From positions 1 through 64,000 of the forward strand of contig JAEXFN010000021.1 in the NCBI GenBank assembly GCA_023400055.1: a stretch of 64,000 nt of DNA, read 5' to 3'. The translations under genes were made by a program, and so were the position numbers. The notes below the pieces were generated by a model. The model searched no databases. It worked only from the letters and a program-made list of their open reading frames with translations, and was not told the DNA's origin. This stretch comes from Bacillota bacterium. Lineage in GTDB: Bacteria; Bacillota; UBA4882; UBA8346. Shown one piece after another: positions 46,563 through 55,555 of the stretch (the first letter of the stretch is position 1; each line of letters starts with the position of its first letter).

Positions 46563-47396
46563 ATGGTTATTTCCAAGCGATTGCAACGGGCGGTCTTTTA
46601 TATACTGGTGATCGGTTTGGTGGTTTTTTCAATCGGGCCCATCCTGTGGATGTTACTCTCTTCGTTGCGGCCGAAGGTCGAATTTTTCACCATACCTCCC
46701 ACCTTTTTCCCGCGGCACTGGACGTTGGTCAATTATTTCAGTGTCTTCCGCGAAACCGATTTCGCCCGTTTCTTGATAAACAGTATTTTAATCTCGGTCG
46801 GAACCATCTTCATCAGCACGGTCGTCGGAGTATTGGCCGCCTACAGTTTGACCCGCTTTAACTACCGGGGCCGCAATCTGTTTTCCATATTTTCACTATT
46901 TGCTTACATGCTTCCGTCCATATTATTGGTGATACCGCTCTATCTTATCGCAGTCCAGCTGAAGCTGACCGATAAACTATCGGGATTGACCCTGGCTTAT
47001 GTCGCATTATGTCTGCCGTATTGCATCTGGGTGCTGTGTTCGTTTTTTGAAACGCTCCCCATCGAGTTGGAAGAGTCGGCCTTTATCGACGGTTGCGGCA
47101 GGGTAAAAGCTTTGCTTTATGTCGCATTGCCGATGTTGATTCCGGGAATTATCGCGGTGATTGTCTTTACGTTTACTTATGTATGGAATGAGTATCTTTT
47201 TGCCCTGGTCTTCATTAACAGTGATGTGAAGAGGACCTTCCCGGTCGGCTTGGATAGTTTTGTAACTTCGTTCGATGTGTATTGGGAATATATTTTGAGT
47301 GGCAGCATTGTGGTAAGCATTCCGGCGGTGATTATCTTCCTGGTTACGCAACGATCGCTAATCAAAGGTTACGGAGCGGGCGCAATTAAAGGGTGA
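46563..47396 (+). CDS. ABC sugar transporter permease (MalG type)
   Basis: 277 aa, six helices. EAA loop: ELEESAFIDGCGRVKALLYVALP; C-terminal LIKGYGAGAIKG is the MalG-type end. Starts 3 bp after the upstream permease stop with AAGGGAGG. No ATPase gene in the operon. Confidence 0.92.
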   Translation: MVISKRLQRAVFYILVIGLVVFSIGPILWMLLSSLRPKVEFFTIPPTFFPRHWTLVNYFSVFRETDFARFLINSILISVGTIFISTVVGVLAAYSLTRFNYRGRNLFSIFSLFAYMLPSILLVIPLYLIAVQLKLTDKLSGLTLAYVALCLPYCIWVLCSFFETLPIELEESAFIDGCGRVKALLYVALPMLIPGIIAVIVFTFTYVWNEYLFALVFINSDVKRTFPVGLDSFVTSFDVYWEYILSGSIVVSIPAVIIFLVTQRSLIKGYGAGAIKG

Positions 47397-47430
47397 GTTG
47401 CATGACAGGCTCAATTAGGAGGGAATCCAT

Positions 47431-49023
47431 TTGAAAGATCAGTACCAGGTGATCATCGTCGGATCCGGTCTGGCCGGACTGAGCGCCGCCGCCCGCCTGG
47501 TCGAAGCGGGACAAACGGATATCGCGATTGTAACTTCAGGTTATGGCGGGACCCCGTACATCGCGGCGCTTAATGCGGTATTGACCCCAAACCCTTGGGG
47601 GGATAGCCCGGAACAGCACGCTTTGGATATGTTTCAAGCCGGATACCATGTGAACGATACCCAACTGGTCCGAATGATGTGCGCCGCCGCGCCGCGCTGT
47701 GTGGAGCTCTTGCAACGCTGGGGCGTGGAGTTTGCCGTCAAAGATGGAAAATTGCATCGCCGGCACGCCTCGGGGTCGAAATATCCGCGTTCGCTCTGCC
47801 AGACCACCGATTTATTGGGGAGTCAGCTCATTGCCAAATTGCGGGAGCCGCTTATCCGCCGGGGGGTCGCTTTCTTCTTCGACACCCTTTGCGTGAACCT
47901 GCTGGTGGAAGAGAATTCGGTCCGGGGCGTCACCGTGAGCGATTCGGACGGCCGGAATGCCCGGAATCTTTACGCTCCGGTGGTGATTGCCGCTTGGGGC
48001 GGCATCGGGAACCTCTTTCCGGAGTCCACTTACCCGAGGGATATCGACGGAAGAGCTTTGGCCATGGCTTATGAGGCCGGCGCGTCCTTGATTGACCTGG
48101 AATTTTTGGAATTCGAACCGTTGGTCAGCTTATGGCCGCCGGCTACCAAAGGAGAGCCGTGCCCCACCGCGATGCTCGGGGAAGGCGCTTACCTGCTCAA
48201 CCGGGATGAAGAACGTTTCTTACTGAAAGTCCGGCCGCAAGGGGAGGCCGGCAGCCCCAAAACCTTAATCAATCAGGCGATCTGGCGGGAATTGGCCGCC
48301 GGCAAGGGATCGTCCCATGGCGGAGTCTATGTCGATCTGCGGCACATTCCGGTCCAAGTTTTAAAGGGATATCCCTGGTTTTATAATCGGGTTAGCGAGG
48401 CCGGCTTGGACCTAACCGCAGAATTGCTGGAAGTTGGCCCGGTGGCCCACAGTTATTCCGGAGGAATGAAGGTGGGACCCGATTATCAAACCTCAGTCAG
48501 GGGATTGTTTGCGATCGGCGAAGCCATGGGCGGAATCCACGGCGCCTGCCGGTTAGCCGGCAATGCCGCCACCCAAGCATTGGTCTCCGGGATTTTGGGA
48601 GCCGAGGGCATACTTGGTGGCAGTTTCCAGTCCGTACGCTTACCTATCCGACAGCCGGATTATTGGATGAATCGCCAGGAACAACAAAAGGTCATCGCCG
48701 GGGTCCGGGAAATTGTCGGCAAAACATTGGGGGCCCAACGGAACCAGGCCGGGTTAGCGGAAGGCGCCTTGAGAATTCAGGAGATTTTGGATCGTCCCGA
48801 ACTCCAAGCGGATACCTTGGCGCGGCAGACGGCCTGGTCGGCGCGGCTGATGCTCAAAAGCGCCACGCTGCGCCGCGAATCGCGGGGTTCTCATTTTCGG
48901 AGCGATTATCCGGAGTTGGACGTCCAATGGCAGTGTTCGATCGCATTGAGCCGTGGCGCGGATGACGATATTTGCTGGGAAATCATCCAACGTTGTCCGC
49001 CGCCGGATAGCCAAGACAATTAG
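47431..49023 (+). CDS. FAD-binding oxidoreductase, fumarate reductase/L-aspartate oxidase type
   Basis: 530 aa. N-terminal GSGLAGLSAAARL FAD site; DIDGRALAMAYEAGA; the catalytic-region and FAD segment LFAIGEAMGGIHGACRLAGNAA matches the SdhA/NadB family, followed by the helical C-terminal domain. It probably oxidises or reduces a hydroxy- or unsaturated acid within this acid-sugar operon. The TTG start at 47431 follows AGGAGGG. Not the classic nadB context, so I avoid that name. Confidence 0.82.
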   Translation: MKDQYQVIIVGSGLAGLSAAARLVEAGQTDIAIVTSGYGGTPYIAALNAVLTPNPWGDSPEQHALDMFQAGYHVNDTQLVRMMCAAAPRCVELLQRWGVEFAVKDGKLHRRHASGSKYPRSLCQTTDLLGSQLIAKLREPLIRRGVAFFFDTLCVNLLVEENSVRGVTVSDSDGRNARNLYAPVVIAAWGGIGNLFPESTYPRDIDGRALAMAYEAGASLIDLEFLEFEPLVSLWPPATKGEPCPTAMLGEGAYLLNRDEERFLLKVRPQGEAGSPKTLINQAIWRELAAGKGSSHGGVYVDLRHIPVQVLKGYPWFYNRVSEAGLDLTAELLEVGPVAHSYSGGMKVGPDYQTSVRGLFAIGEAMGGIHGACRLAGNAATQALVSGILGAEGILGGSFQSVRLPIRQPDYWMNRQEQQKVIAGVREIVGKTLGAQRNQAGLAEGALRIQEILDRPELQADTLARQTAWSARLMLKSATLRRESRGSHFRSDYPELDVQWQCSIALSRGADDDICWEIIQRCPPPDSQDN

Positions 49024-49055
49024 CAATTTATCAATCGACAAAGGTGGGAAACAGG

Positions 49056-49946
49056 ATGTTAAAACCGGAAGGAATCATTGCCGCGCTGGTGACGCCGTTG
49101 ACCGAGGACGAACGGCTCAACGAGATCGAGCTGCGGGCGCAAGTCAACCGGCAGATCGCCGCCGGGGTGCACGGCTTGTTTTGCCTCGGCACCAACGGCG
49201 AAAGTTATATTTTGAGTCACGCCGAAAAACTGACGGTCATCCGGATCGTAGTCGAGGAGACTCGCGGCCGCTTGCCGGTGTACGCCGGGACCGGCTGCGT
49301 CGGAACCCGGGAGACGATCGAATTGTCCCGGGAAGCCGAAACGCTGGGCGCGGATGCGTTATCCGTGATTACGCCGTATTTCGCGGCGCTCTCCCAGGAG
49401 GAGCTGTACGAGCATTTCAAAAGCGTCGCCGCCGCGGTGAAACTGCCGATCGTGCTCTATAACATTCCGGCTCGGACCGGCAATGCCATCGAGCATACCA
49501 CCTTGGCTCGGCTGGCCGAGATCCCCAATATCGTGGGAGTGAAGGACAGCAGCGGCAATTTCGACAATACCCTGCGTTACCTGGAGGCGACTGCTGACCG
49601 CCGTTTGGCGGTGCTTTCCGGCAACGACTCGCTGATCCTCTGGACCTTGCAGGCGGGGGGCAGCGGCGGCATCTCCGGGATCGCCAACCTCTTTCCGGCG
49701 ACCATGGCCCGGATCTACGAGTTGTGGCGGGCGGGCGATTTCGCCGGGGCCAAGCAGGTGCAGGACAGCATCCGGCCGATCCGGGACTGTTTGAAATTGG
49801 GCAATCCCAACACGGTGGTCAAAAAGGCCGCCAACTTGCTGGGCCATCCAGTGGGTCCCTGCCGGAAACCCTTTTCGATGCTGAGTCCGGCAGCGGAGGC
49901 CGCCATTCAAAAGACCTTGGACCAATATTATCAAGGCGTAAAATAG
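49056..49946 (+). CDS. Dihydrodipicolinate synthase/N-acetylneuraminate lyase family aldolase
   Basis: 296 aa class I pyruvate-type aldolase. Schiff-base Lys163 in VGVKDSSG, Tyr135 in LYNIPART, and the carboxylate loop GTNGES at 45-50. In this operon it more likely makes or cleaves a 2-keto-3-deoxy acid sugar than diaminopimelate precursors. ATG at 49056 follows AAAGGTGGG; the GTG at 49044 overlaps it. Confidence 0.9.
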   Translation: MLKPEGIIAALVTPLTEDERLNEIELRAQVNRQIAAGVHGLFCLGTNGESYILSHAEKLTVIRIVVEETRGRLPVYAGTGCVGTRETIELSREAETLGADALSVITPYFAALSQEELYEHFKSVAAAVKLPIVLYNIPARTGNAIEHTTLARLAEIPNIVGVKDSSGNFDNTLRYLEATADRRLAVLSGNDSLILWTLQAGGSGGISGIANLFPATMARIYELWRAGDFAGAKQVQDSIRPIRDCLKLGNPNTVVKKAANLLGHPVGPCRKPFSMLSPAAEAAIQKTLDQYYQGVK

Positions 49947-50069
49947 GTTACGTTAACAAACGCGTTCCGTCGCTTTTCCCGAATCCGTTATGATTTCCGG
50001 CAAATCCGCAAGGCACGAGGATGGCTGTCGGTGCATATCGCGGGACGCGTTAACAAAGGAGAACAAACG

Positions 50070-51203
50070 ATGGGTTCTTTCATATTGCATCATAATTTCC
50101 CGGCCCATGTGATCTACGGCTGCGGCGCCACGGCGCGGATTGCCTGGGATCGGGACGCCCAAAGCATACTGGTCATTACCGACCGGGGCCTGCTCGATAC
50201 CGAAAATATCGCTCGGATCACCCGGATCTTCCCGCGGGCCGTCGTCTACGGCGAACTGAGCGGCGAGCCGACTTCGGAAATGGTCGACGCGGCACTGGAT
50301 TTCAGCCGCCGCAACCATTATAATTTGATCATCGGCCTCGGCGGCGGCAGCGCTTTGGATGTGGCCAAGCTGGTCGCGGCGTTAATTACGGATACGGTTG
50401 CGGTGACCGAGGTCTTTGGGACGGAGCGGATCGGCCCGCGCCGTACCCGGCTGGGACTGGTTCCCACCACCGCCGGCACGGGCTCGGAGGCCACTCCGAA
50501 CAGTATCATTAAAGACAGCGCCGATGGGGTCAAAAAAGCGGTCATCAGCCAGGAGCTCATTCCCGACTGGGTCGTCCTCGATCCGGAGCTGACGCTTTCG
50601 CTGCCGGCCCCGATCACCGCCAGCACCGGCATGGACGCGCTGTGCCATTGCATCGAATCGGCGCTTTCGGTCCATGCCAACGCGATCAGCGCGGCCTATT
50701 CCTACCAGGGGATGAAACTGTTGAGCCAGAATATCAAGCGGGCCGTGGCCGACGGCGCCAATCCGGAGGTCCGCGGCGCCATGCTGCTGGGCAGCTTCTT
50801 GGGCGGGGCGGCTTTGACCATCGCTGGAACCACGGCGGTTCACGCTTTGTCGTATCCGCTGGGGAAACGGGGCGTGCCGCATGGCGTGGCCAACGGGATG
50901 TTGCTGCCATGGATTTTGGAGTATAATCTGCCGGCCTGCGCCGAGCGGCTTCGGGCGCTGGCCCCTCACTTGTGGAGCGAGCGGCCGTTGCGAACGGCCG
51001 AGGATATCGTGGCCCTGACTTTTGAATATGTGGCCAGCTTGCCGGTGCCGAAGACCCTGGCCGAGGTGGGAATCGGACCGGAAGCCCTGCCGGAGCTGGC
51101 CGCCGAGGCCATGGAGCAGGAGCGTTTGCTGGCCAACAACCCCAGGCCGTTGAGCGTCGCGGATGCGGTCGCGATCTATCGGGAAATCTTGAACCAAAAA
51201 TAA
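50070..51203 (+). CDS. Iron-containing alcohol dehydrogenase
   Basis: 377 aa group III Fe-ADH, a distant paralogue of the enzyme at 38.5 kb. GLGGGSALDVAK NAD site; metal-site segments MDALCHCIES and HALSYPLG...PHGVANG. Likely handles a hydroxy- or keto-acid intermediate of the acid-sugar pathway. ATG at 50070 with AAAGGAG upstream. Confidence 0.9.
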   Translation: MGSFILHHNFPAHVIYGCGATARIAWDRDAQSILVITDRGLLDTENIARITRIFPRAVVYGELSGEPTSEMVDAALDFSRRNHYNLIIGLGGGSALDVAKLVAALITDTVAVTEVFGTERIGPRRTRLGLVPTTAGTGSEATPNSIIKDSADGVKKAVISQELIPDWVVLDPELTLSLPAPITASTGMDALCHCIESALSVHANAISAAYSYQGMKLLSQNIKRAVADGANPEVRGAMLLGSFLGGAALTIAGTTAVHALSYPLGKRGVPHGVANGMLLPWILEYNLPACAERLRALAPHLWSERPLRTAEDIVALTFEYVASLPVPKTLAEVGIGPEALPELAAEAMEQERLLANNPRPLSVADAVAIYREILNQK

Positions 51204-51224
51204 AGCGGACGGGTGGTACGATCG

Positions 51225-52250
51225 ATGAAACAACAACTGATTGCCGTGACGATGGGCGATCCGGCGGGAATCGGCGCCGAGGTCACCGTGAAAGCATTGC
51301 AGCAACTGGCGGGCAAGCTGCCGGTGGGAGTTCTGGTGGTGGGAGACAGCCGCTTCATCCGGCAAGCGGTGGCCGTTTGCGGGCTGCAGCTGCCGGTCCG
51401 GGCCGTGTCGACCCTTGAGGCGGCGGATTCCGAGCCGGGCAGCATCACCGTCCTGGATCTGCAAAACGCCGATCCCGCGCGCATCCCTTACGGCCAGATC
51501 TCCGCCTTAGCCGGCGGAGCCGCCTATCAGTACCTGGAAACGGCGATCGGGCTGGCCTTGGCCCGGCAGGTGGCGGCGGTGGTGACCGCGCCGCTTAACA
51601 AGGCCGCCCTTAACCAGGCCGGCCATCATTACAGCGGCCACACCGAGATCTTCGCCAAGCTCACCGAGACCGCCGATTATGCCATGATGCTGGCCGACGG
51701 GCCATTCCGGGTGGTTCACGTCACCACCCACGTGGCGTTGCGCCGGGCCTGCGATCTGGTCACCCAGGAACGGGTCTATCAGGTGATCAAGCTGGCGGAC
51801 GCCGCCGGGAAGCGGATGAAGCTGCCCCGGGTGCGGATCGGCGTCGCCGGGTTGAATCCCCACGCCGGGGAAGGCGGGCTCTTCGGCGATGAGGAGTTGC
51901 GGGAGATCATTCCGGCCATCGAACGGGCCGCCGCCGAGGGGATCGCGGTGGAAGGCCCGGTGCCGCCGGACACGGTCTTCGTCAAGGCCCGTAGCGGGAT
52001 GTATGATTTCGCCATCGCCATGTACCACGACCAGGGGCATATTCCGCTGAAACTGGCCGGCTTCAGCTGCGCCGGCGGCAGCATGAATATCGCCGGGGTC
52101 AACGTCACCCTGGGGCTGCCGATCATCCGGACCTCGGTCGACCACGGCACCGCTTTCGATCAGGCCGGCAAAGGCACGGCCAGCGCCCAAAGCATGATCG
52201 ACGCCATCGAACTGGCGGTGCGCATGGCCGGCCTGGCGGAAGGAGCCTGA
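51225..52250 (+). CDS. pdxA2: 4-phospho-D-threonate/erythronate dehydrogenase (PdxA2 type)
   Basis: 341 aa PdxA-family NAD-dependent dehydrogenase. TMGDPAGIGAEV at the start; metal ligands in SGHTEIFAKL and AMYHDQGHIPLK. The adjacent DUF1537 kinase shows that this is the PdxA2 branch, which oxidises 4-phospho-threonate or -erythronate to dihydroxyacetone phosphate and CO2, not vitamin B6 synthesis. ATG at 51225. Confidence 0.9.
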   Translation: MKQQLIAVTMGDPAGIGAEVTVKALQQLAGKLPVGVLVVGDSRFIRQAVAVCGLQLPVRAVSTLEAADSEPGSITVLDLQNADPARIPYGQISALAGGAAYQYLETAIGLALARQVAAVVTAPLNKAALNQAGHHYSGHTEIFAKLTETADYAMMLADGPFRVVHVTTHVALRRACDLVTQERVYQVIKLADAAGKRMKLPRVRIGVAGLNPHAGEGGLFGDEELREIIPAIERAAAEGIAVEGPVPPDTVFVKARSGMYDFAIAMYHDQGHIPLKLAGFSCAGGSMNIAGVNVTLGLPIIRTSVDHGTAFDQAGKGTASAQSMIDAIELAVRMAGLAEGA

Positions 52251-52253
52251 GCG

Positions 52254-53522
52254 ATGCCGTTCTGGATCATCGCCGACGATTTCACCGGGGCCAATGATAG
52301 CATCGCCCGCTTCGCGGCGGCCGGAGCCCGGGCGGTGACGCTTTTCGAGCCGCGGCTGGCGCGGGAGCGGCTCGCCGCCGATCCGGCGCCAGCGGTAGCG
52401 CTCAGCGTCAATTCCCGGAGCTTGGACCGGGAGGAAGCCTATCGGGCCAACCGCGCCGCCATCGAGCGGCTGGCCCCGGCTGCGGAGGATCTGGTCTACA
52501 AGAAGATCGACTCGGCGCTGCGGGGACAGCTCGGCTCGGAACTCGACGCGCTGCTGGATGGGTTGGGGACGGCGCGAATTGCGCTGGTGGCCCCGGCGCT
52601 GCCGGAGAACGGCCGGATCACCGCCGGCGGTTATCAGCTGTTGAACGGGATTCCGGTCCACGAGACAGAGATGGCCGTCGATCCGGTGACTCCAGTCCGG
52701 GAATCGCACCTGCCGTCGTTGCTGGCCGCCGCCAGCCGATATAAAGTCGGTTACTTGCCGCTCGGCGCGGTTTACCGCGGCCTGGAGACGGCCCGCGCGG
52801 CCTTGGAAGAGCAGATCGCCGCCGGCTGCCGGATCGTGGTGGCCGATGCCACCCGGCCCGCTCATTTGGATATTTTGGCGCGGCTTTGCCTGGCATCCCC
52901 CGCCGCCATCCTGCCCTGCGGCGCGGCCGGCCTGGCGGGCGCCCTGGCGCGGCAGCTTTTCCCGACGCCGGCTTCGCGGTCCGGGGCGGAAACGGGAAAA
53001 GCCGGCCCCCTGGCGGCGGTGATCGGCAGCAAGAGTCCGGCCGCCCTGCTTCAGATCCGGCAGGCGCTGACGGATCTGCCTTGGTTGTCTGAGATTGAAA
53101 CGCAGCGGTTAGCGCTGGTTACGACCGGGCGACTCCGGGAAGAGGCGGAGCGGATTGGCGCAGCGTCGCAACAACTCCTCTCCGCCGGCCAGAAGGGCGT
53201 GGTGATCCGCTTGGACGCCGATCCGGCGGTGGACCCGGCGGCTTTGGACGCCGCGGCGCTGGCCGCGGGGTTGGGAGCGATCGCCCGGCGGCTGGTGGAG
53301 GATTCGGGAGTCCGGACGCTTTATTTGAGCGGTGGGGACATCGCGGCTGCCGCCGTCGCCGCCTTGGAGGGCTGGGGTTTGGCGGTCGTTGCCGAGCTCG
53401 ATCCCGGGGTTTGCTTGGGGAGCCTACGGGGCGGCCCTTTCGAAGGCTTGCGGGTCGTCACCAAGGCCGGATCGTTCGGCGATTCGGGGACCCTGGTCCG
53501 CGTGCTCCGGGCGCTGGCATAA
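52254..53522 (+). CDS. dtnK: Four-carbon acid sugar kinase (DUF1537)
   Basis: 422 aa. N-terminal motif IIADDFTGANDS and VYKKIDSALRGQLG; C-terminal nucleotide-binding GGDIAAA and TKAGSFGD. The family phosphorylates D-threonate, D-erythronate or related tetronates at C4. Starts 3 bp after pdxA2 with AAGGAG inside its end, so the two are translationally coupled. It ends 3 bp from the convergent Lrp gene. Exact stereo-specificity not assigned. Confidence 0.9.
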   Translation: MPFWIIADDFTGANDSIARFAAAGARAVTLFEPRLARERLAADPAPAVALSVNSRSLDREEAYRANRAAIERLAPAAEDLVYKKIDSALRGQLGSELDALLDGLGTARIALVAPALPENGRITAGGYQLLNGIPVHETEMAVDPVTPVRESHLPSLLAAASRYKVGYLPLGAVYRGLETARAALEEQIAAGCRIVVADATRPAHLDILARLCLASPAAILPCGAAGLAGALARQLFPTPASRSGAETGKAGPLAAVIGSKSPAALLQIRQALTDLPWLSEIETQRLALVTTGRLREEAERIGAASQQLLSAGQKGVVIRLDADPAVDPAALDAAALAAGLGAIARRLVEDSGVRTLYLSGGDIAAAAVAALEGWGLAVVAELDPGVCLGSLRGGPFEGLRVVTKAGSFGDSGTLVRVLRALA

Positions 53523-53525
53523 CCG

Positions 53526-53960
53526 TCATTTCAGCTTGGCGATGCCGATGTTCAGCCGGTAATTGCCGAACTGCAACAGCTGATCCAGGAAACCGTTCAG
53601 CTCCTCCTGGGTGCCCAGGGCCACTTTCAGCAGGTAACAGCCGTCGCCGCTGATGCGGTCGGCCCATTCCACCGCGTCGTTATCCGCCAGAAACCGCTGG
53701 AAAGCCCGATGATCGGCGGTCTTCATGAATACGGTGACGTAAGCGGCGATGGTTTTGGCTTTCCCCGGCTCCAGCTTGCTCTGGTCCAGCACCACCGTAT
53801 AGCCCTTGATAATGCCCTCGTGCTCCAGCCGCTGGATCCGGTTGGCCACCGCCTGGCCGGTCAGATGAACCTTTTCGCCAATCTCCCGCAGTTGCGAGCG
53901 GGCGTGCTCTTTCAAGATCCGGAGGATCTCCCAATCGGTTTGATCCAATGCAAGCGGCAT
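53526..53960 (-). CDS. Lrp/AsnC family transcriptional regulator
   Basis: 144 aa. N-terminal HTH (ARSQLREIGEKVHLTGQAVANRIQRLE) followed by an AsnC/RAM ligand domain beginning IKGYTVVLD. Start at 53960 with AAAGGATTGGGAAG upstream; a longer frame to 54080 lacks a site. Divergent from the cysteine hydrolase, which it may control. Confidence 0.92.
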   Translation of the reverse strand: MPLALDQTDWEILRILKEHARSQLREIGEKVHLTGQAVANRIQRLEHEGIIKGYTVVLDQSKLEPGKAKTIAAYVTVFMKTADHRAFQRFLADNDAVEWADRISGDGCYLLKVALGTQEELNGFLDQLLQFGNYRLNIGIAKLK

Positions 53961-54016
53961 CTTCCCAATCCTTTCAGGAACCAAGCGGTTCCGGCGTAAT
54001 TGTTGCGCGGCGCAAG

Positions 54017-54060
54017 CGCCGGTTTTACTATAATAAGTATAACACAACCGGGCCGGACCG
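54017..54060. promoter_or_regulatory. Divergent promoter region, Lrp/hydrolase
   Basis: AT-rich island with overlapping -10-like sequences (TACTATAAT, TAAGTATAAC) in otherwise GC-rich DNA. Promoter strand and -35 not settled. Confidence 0.4.
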
Positions 54061-54101
54061 CTGAGGATTCCGCCCCGCAATCGGGAAGGGGAAACTTCGC
54101 C

Positions 54102-54647
54102 ATGAAACGCGCTTTATTGGTCATCGATGTCCAGAATGAGTACTTCACCGGCCGGCTGCCGGTCACTCATCCGCCGGGGAGCTTCGCCAACATCTTGCGG
54201 GCGGTCGACGCCGCCCGGGCAGGCCGCGTTCCGGTGATCGTCGTGCAGCATACCGCGCCGGATCCGCAGTCCCCCACCTTCAGGAAAGGCAGCGACGCTT
54301 GGGAACTCCATCCCGAGCTGGCGGCCCGGCCCGCCGACTACCGGGTGGAAAAGAACCTGCCGGGCAGCTTTACTGGAACCGATCTGGCCGCCATCCTGGA
54401 GCGGGAGGGAGTCGACACCGTGACGATCTGCGGCTATATGACCCAGATGTGTTGCGACACTACGGCACGGCAGGCCTTTCACCGGGGTTACGCGGTGGAG
54501 TTCCTGGCCGACGCCACCGGAACCCTGGCCATCGCCAATGCGGCCGGTAGCGTGACCGCGGAAGAATTGCACCGGGCGATCCTGGTGACCCAGGCGATGC
54601 GCTTCTCGCGGGTGCTGACGACGGATGAATGGATCCGTTCCCTGTAA
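54102..54647 (+). CDS. Isochorismatase-like cysteine hydrolase
   Basis: 181 aa. Catalytic triad Asp9 (LLVIDVQNEYF), Lys84 (RVEKNLPGSF) and Cys117 (YMTQMCCDTTA), with the cis-peptide region before the cysteine. The family includes nicotinamidases and N-carbamoyl-amide hydrolases; the substrate is not assigned. ATG at 54102 follows GGGAAGGGG. Divergent from the Lrp gene and followed by a terminator. Confidence 0.88.
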   Translation: MKRALLVIDVQNEYFTGRLPVTHPPGSFANILRAVDAARAGRVPVIVVQHTAPDPQSPTFRKGSDAWELHPELAARPADYRVEKNLPGSFTGTDLAAILEREGVDTVTICGYMTQMCCDTTARQAFHRGYAVEFLADATGTLAIANAAGSVTAEELHRAILVTQAMRFSRVLTTDEWIRSL

Positions 54648-54655
54648 ACCACCGA

Positions 54656-54686
54656 CCCCGGCCCTGAGGATGGCCGGGGCTTTTCT
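54656..54686 (+). terminator. Terminator of the cysteine hydrolase gene
   Basis: Perfect 8-bp arms CCCCGGCC (54656-54663) and GGCCGGGG (54672-54679) followed by CTTTTCTC. Confidence 0.85.
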
Positions 54687-54754
54687 CTTCGCCCGGTCGA
54701 TCCGGTTCCGAATATCCGGTTGGGGTGAGTTTTAAACTGGCAGGGAGCGAAGCT

Positions 54755-54990
54755 GGGGCGGCTTCCCCGAAGGCCGGCGCGGCAGGGATGCGATTCTGTC
54801 CGCCTGCCCCAAGGCCCGGGGCGGCTGGGGCATGAACCGGTCCGGCAGGGATAGCCCGCGAGTGAGCCAGGATGTTCCCCGGTCGGGTTTCCCCACGTTT
54901 TGGGGAAGTAGGGACGACTCCCAGGGAAACGGGGATGGCCTTCGCGGAAGTAGGGATGGTCCTTGGGGAAGCAGGAATGGGACGATCCCT
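54755..54990 (+). repeat. Family C 21-bp array, locus 3
   Basis: Tandem 21-bp G/C-rich units from about 54755 (GGGGCGGCTTCCCCGAAGG), more diverged than the other loci. The junction units GGGGAAGTAGGGACG... and GGGGAAGCAGGAATGGGAC are conserved before family B begins. Confidence 0.82.
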
Positions 54991-55172
54991 AACCAGGATG
55001 CGGGGATCCGCTGAACGGATCCGGACATCCCTTACAAGGACGCCGACCATCCCTAACATAGGTGAAGGCATCCCTGACAAGGATCCGAAGATCCGTTGAA
55101 GGGATCGACGCATCCCTGACACGGATGAACCCATCCCTTACAAGACTGAAGGCCATCCCCGATATAACAGCG
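54979..55172 (+). repeat. Family B 21-bp array, locus 3
   Basis: About nine units with GGAT/ATCC arms and CCCTNACAAGG, starting at GGGACGATCCCTAACCAGG. The ending CCCTTACAAGACTGAAGGC followed by ATCCCCGATATAACAGC matches the end of locus 1. Same orientation as all other copies. Confidence 0.87.
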
Positions 55173-55474
55173 CCAATCCAGTATGGATAAACCGGATTCC
55201 GGGTCGGAGCGAGCCATGCGAAGATAGAGAATGAACTGCGTTAACTTGAAAAATGTCGTCATCCGCAAAAGATGGCCGGGATGAAACCGGAATGGTTGTT
55301 AAATCTCTTCAAAGATAAATATTGCAGCGATACTAAATGAAAGATGGATCGATTTCTTGGGCATTGCCATGGGCACGGATCGCTAGCTGTGATGCGAAAC
55401 CTTATTTGGAAAAAATTAATACGGCTTTTAACAGGCGCCGATCGAAAAATTGGCGCGGTTTGCTTTTTATGAGA
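55173..55474. other. Intergenic region between array and lacI promoter
   Basis: About 300 bp, moderately AT-rich. An open frame runs through it into the LacI gene but lies upstream of the LacI promoter, so it is not coding. No other element seen. Confidence 0.45.
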
Positions 55475-55503
55475 TTGACAAATGATCGCGGACGTAATAC
55501 AAT
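55475..55503 (+). promoter_or_regulatory. Promoter of the lacI-type gene
   Basis: TTGACA (55475-55480) and TACAAT (55498-55503) with 17-bp spacing. A palindromic operator overlaps the expected transcription start just downstream, indicating autorepression. Confidence 0.8.
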
Positions 55504-55512
55504 CAAAGCAAA

Positions 55513-55530
55513 TCAGGAAACGTTTCCTGA
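55513..55530. promoter_or_regulatory. LacI operator at its own promoter
   Basis: Perfect 18-bp palindrome TCAGGAAACGTTTCCTGA, 10 bp after the -10. Core AAACGTTT is typical of LacI-family operators and recurs at 56648 and 56679. Confidence 0.85.
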
Positions 55531-55555
55531 AACCAAGATCGGACCAATTTTAACA

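Noticed and set aside
55337..55555. N-terminal extension of the LacI protein
   Set aside because: The clear promoter and operator lie inside this stretch and LacI proteins start with the HTH found at 55556.
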